Shown: positions 5,169 to 5,596 of the stretch, piece by piece
How positions within the stretch are numbered: the stretch's first letter is position 1
How the letters are laid out: every line of letters begins with the position of its first letter
NCBI GenBank assembly: GCA_021788795.1
Contig: JAJYKG010000152.1
Coordinates: 1 to 5,596 of the forward strand
Length of the DNA stretch: 5,596 nt
DNA from: Thermoplasmata archaeon
GTDB taxonomy: Archaea > Thermoplasmatota > Thermoplasmata > RBG-16-68-12
Direction: 5' to 3'
Notes under the pieces: model-generated
Databases searched by the model: none
What the model saw: only the letters and a program-made list of their open reading frames with translations
What the model was told of the DNA's origin: nothing
Made by a program: the position numbers and the translations under genes

Positions 5169-5596
5169 CTAAACGACGCGGCCCACGAGACGGCCGACGG
5201 AGACATGCCGCGCGTGACCCGCTGCGCGGAGGGCGGGACCGATCCCGGAGCCCTCCGCCGGGATCCTGCGGGACGCCAACGCGAATCCGTCCGGGAGGGC
5301 GAACTCGCGCGCGGCCCGGAGGAGGAGCGACCGGGGAGGCGCCGCCGTCCGGCGCAAGCCGGGCGAGAGGACGGCCATCCCAAGGAGATGACGACCCACC
5401 GCCGGCGAGCGTGGGGCCAGCCCGAACCCGGAGAGGACGAGCCGGTCGGCGCATCGCGCCTCCACCAGGGCCAGCGGGACGATGGAGAGGGCCTCGGCCA
5501 CGGTCAGCCGGGGATTGGAGGACCCGATCGCCCGCGTCGCGCGGAGGACCTCCGGCACGGAGGGCGGCAGCAGGTCGACGGGGTAGTCGAGGAAGT
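5169..5596 (-). CDS. Asparagine-synthase-like protein, C-terminal part, probably degenerate (5' end outside window)
   Basis: The frame is open from the window edge to a TAG at 5169-5171 (141 residues visible) with strong GC at third codon positions, so it is coding. The pattern resembles the C-terminal ATP-pyrophosphatase half of asparagine synthetases: GSSNPRLTVAEALSIVPL (the SNP at 5511-5519) followed by a strand DRLVLSGFG (SGFG at 5421-5432), where the family has SGQGADE, and later LLLRAAREFALPDGF and EGSGIGPALR (about 5229-5255), where the family has a KxAxQYGSG-like end. The normal QGADELFGGY loop, which handles pyrophosphate and magnesium, is absent. The stretch between the two conserved blocks is only about 35 residues against roughly 100 in typical members. 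It is therefore likely inactive in amide synthesis, or has another role. The GTG at 5558 is not the true start, because coding pattern continues upstream. The family call is a pattern judgement and could be wrong. Confidence 0.6.
   Translation of the reverse strand, partial: FLDYPVDLLPPSVPEVLRATRAIGSSNPRLTVAEALSIVPLALVEARCADRLVLSGFGLAPRSPAVGRHLLGMAVLSPGLRRTAAPPRSLLLRAAREFALPDGFALASRRIPAEGSGIGPALRAAGHARHVSVGRLVGRVV

Noticed and set aside
5093..5383. Alternative - strand frame of 96 codons at the right edge
   Set aside because: It runs through the TATA region and is Arg/Ser/Pro-rich; the frame ending at 5169 has much better third-position bias and family-like motifs.
1..5596. Mobile elements, CRISPR repeats or defence genes
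   Set aside because: No transposase or integrase motifs, no regularly spaced direct repeats and no terminal inverted repeats were seen; base composition is even across the window.

Overview
The window is about 5.6 kb of dense, GC-rich DNA that reads as archaeal, most likely a high-GC member of the Thermoplasmatota. This placement is inferred from four things. There is an archaeal-type stand-alone Elp3. There is a Rab-like small GTPase with a C-terminal extension. TATA-like boxes lie roughly 28-36 bases before start codons with little or no leader, and the only clear Shine-Dalgarno sequence is inside an operon. I see no mobile element, CRISPR array, rRNA or tRNA, and no gene-free stretch over 300 bases (the longest is about 180).

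Left part, + strand: a winged-helix DNA-binding protein whose frame is open to the window edge (2-493) is followed four bases later by a small beta-rich conserved-looking protein (498-776), with a perfect Shine-Dalgarno overlapping the first gene's stop. A four-helix membrane protein of unknown function follows (834-1379), with its own TATA-like box and apparently leaderless. After it come a GC-rich hairpin and about 180 bases of non-coding DNA containing the promoter of the next gene. That gene is elp3 (1562-3115), the radical-SAM/GNAT tRNA wobble-uridine modification enzyme.

Right part, - strand: a Rab-like GTPase (3937 to 3116) abuts elp3 tail to tail with no base between the stop codons. 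Upstream of it is a secreted-domain/transmembrane/cytoplasmic-domain protein (5062 to 4013). Its cytoplasmic domain resembles the longin/roadblock-like sensor domains that accompany archaeal and bacterial small GTPases. Each of the two has its own TATA box. At the right edge is the C-terminal part of a protein that looks like a shortened, degenerate asparagine-synthase-type ATP pyrophosphatase (5596 to 5169).

The most interesting possibility is that the receptor-like membrane protein and the extended Rab-like GTPase form a signalling pair, with outside sensing linked to a cytoplasmic GTPase switch. The support is adjacency, shared strand and domain type; no interaction can be seen in sequence. 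Elp3 acts in translation and is probably only a neighbour.
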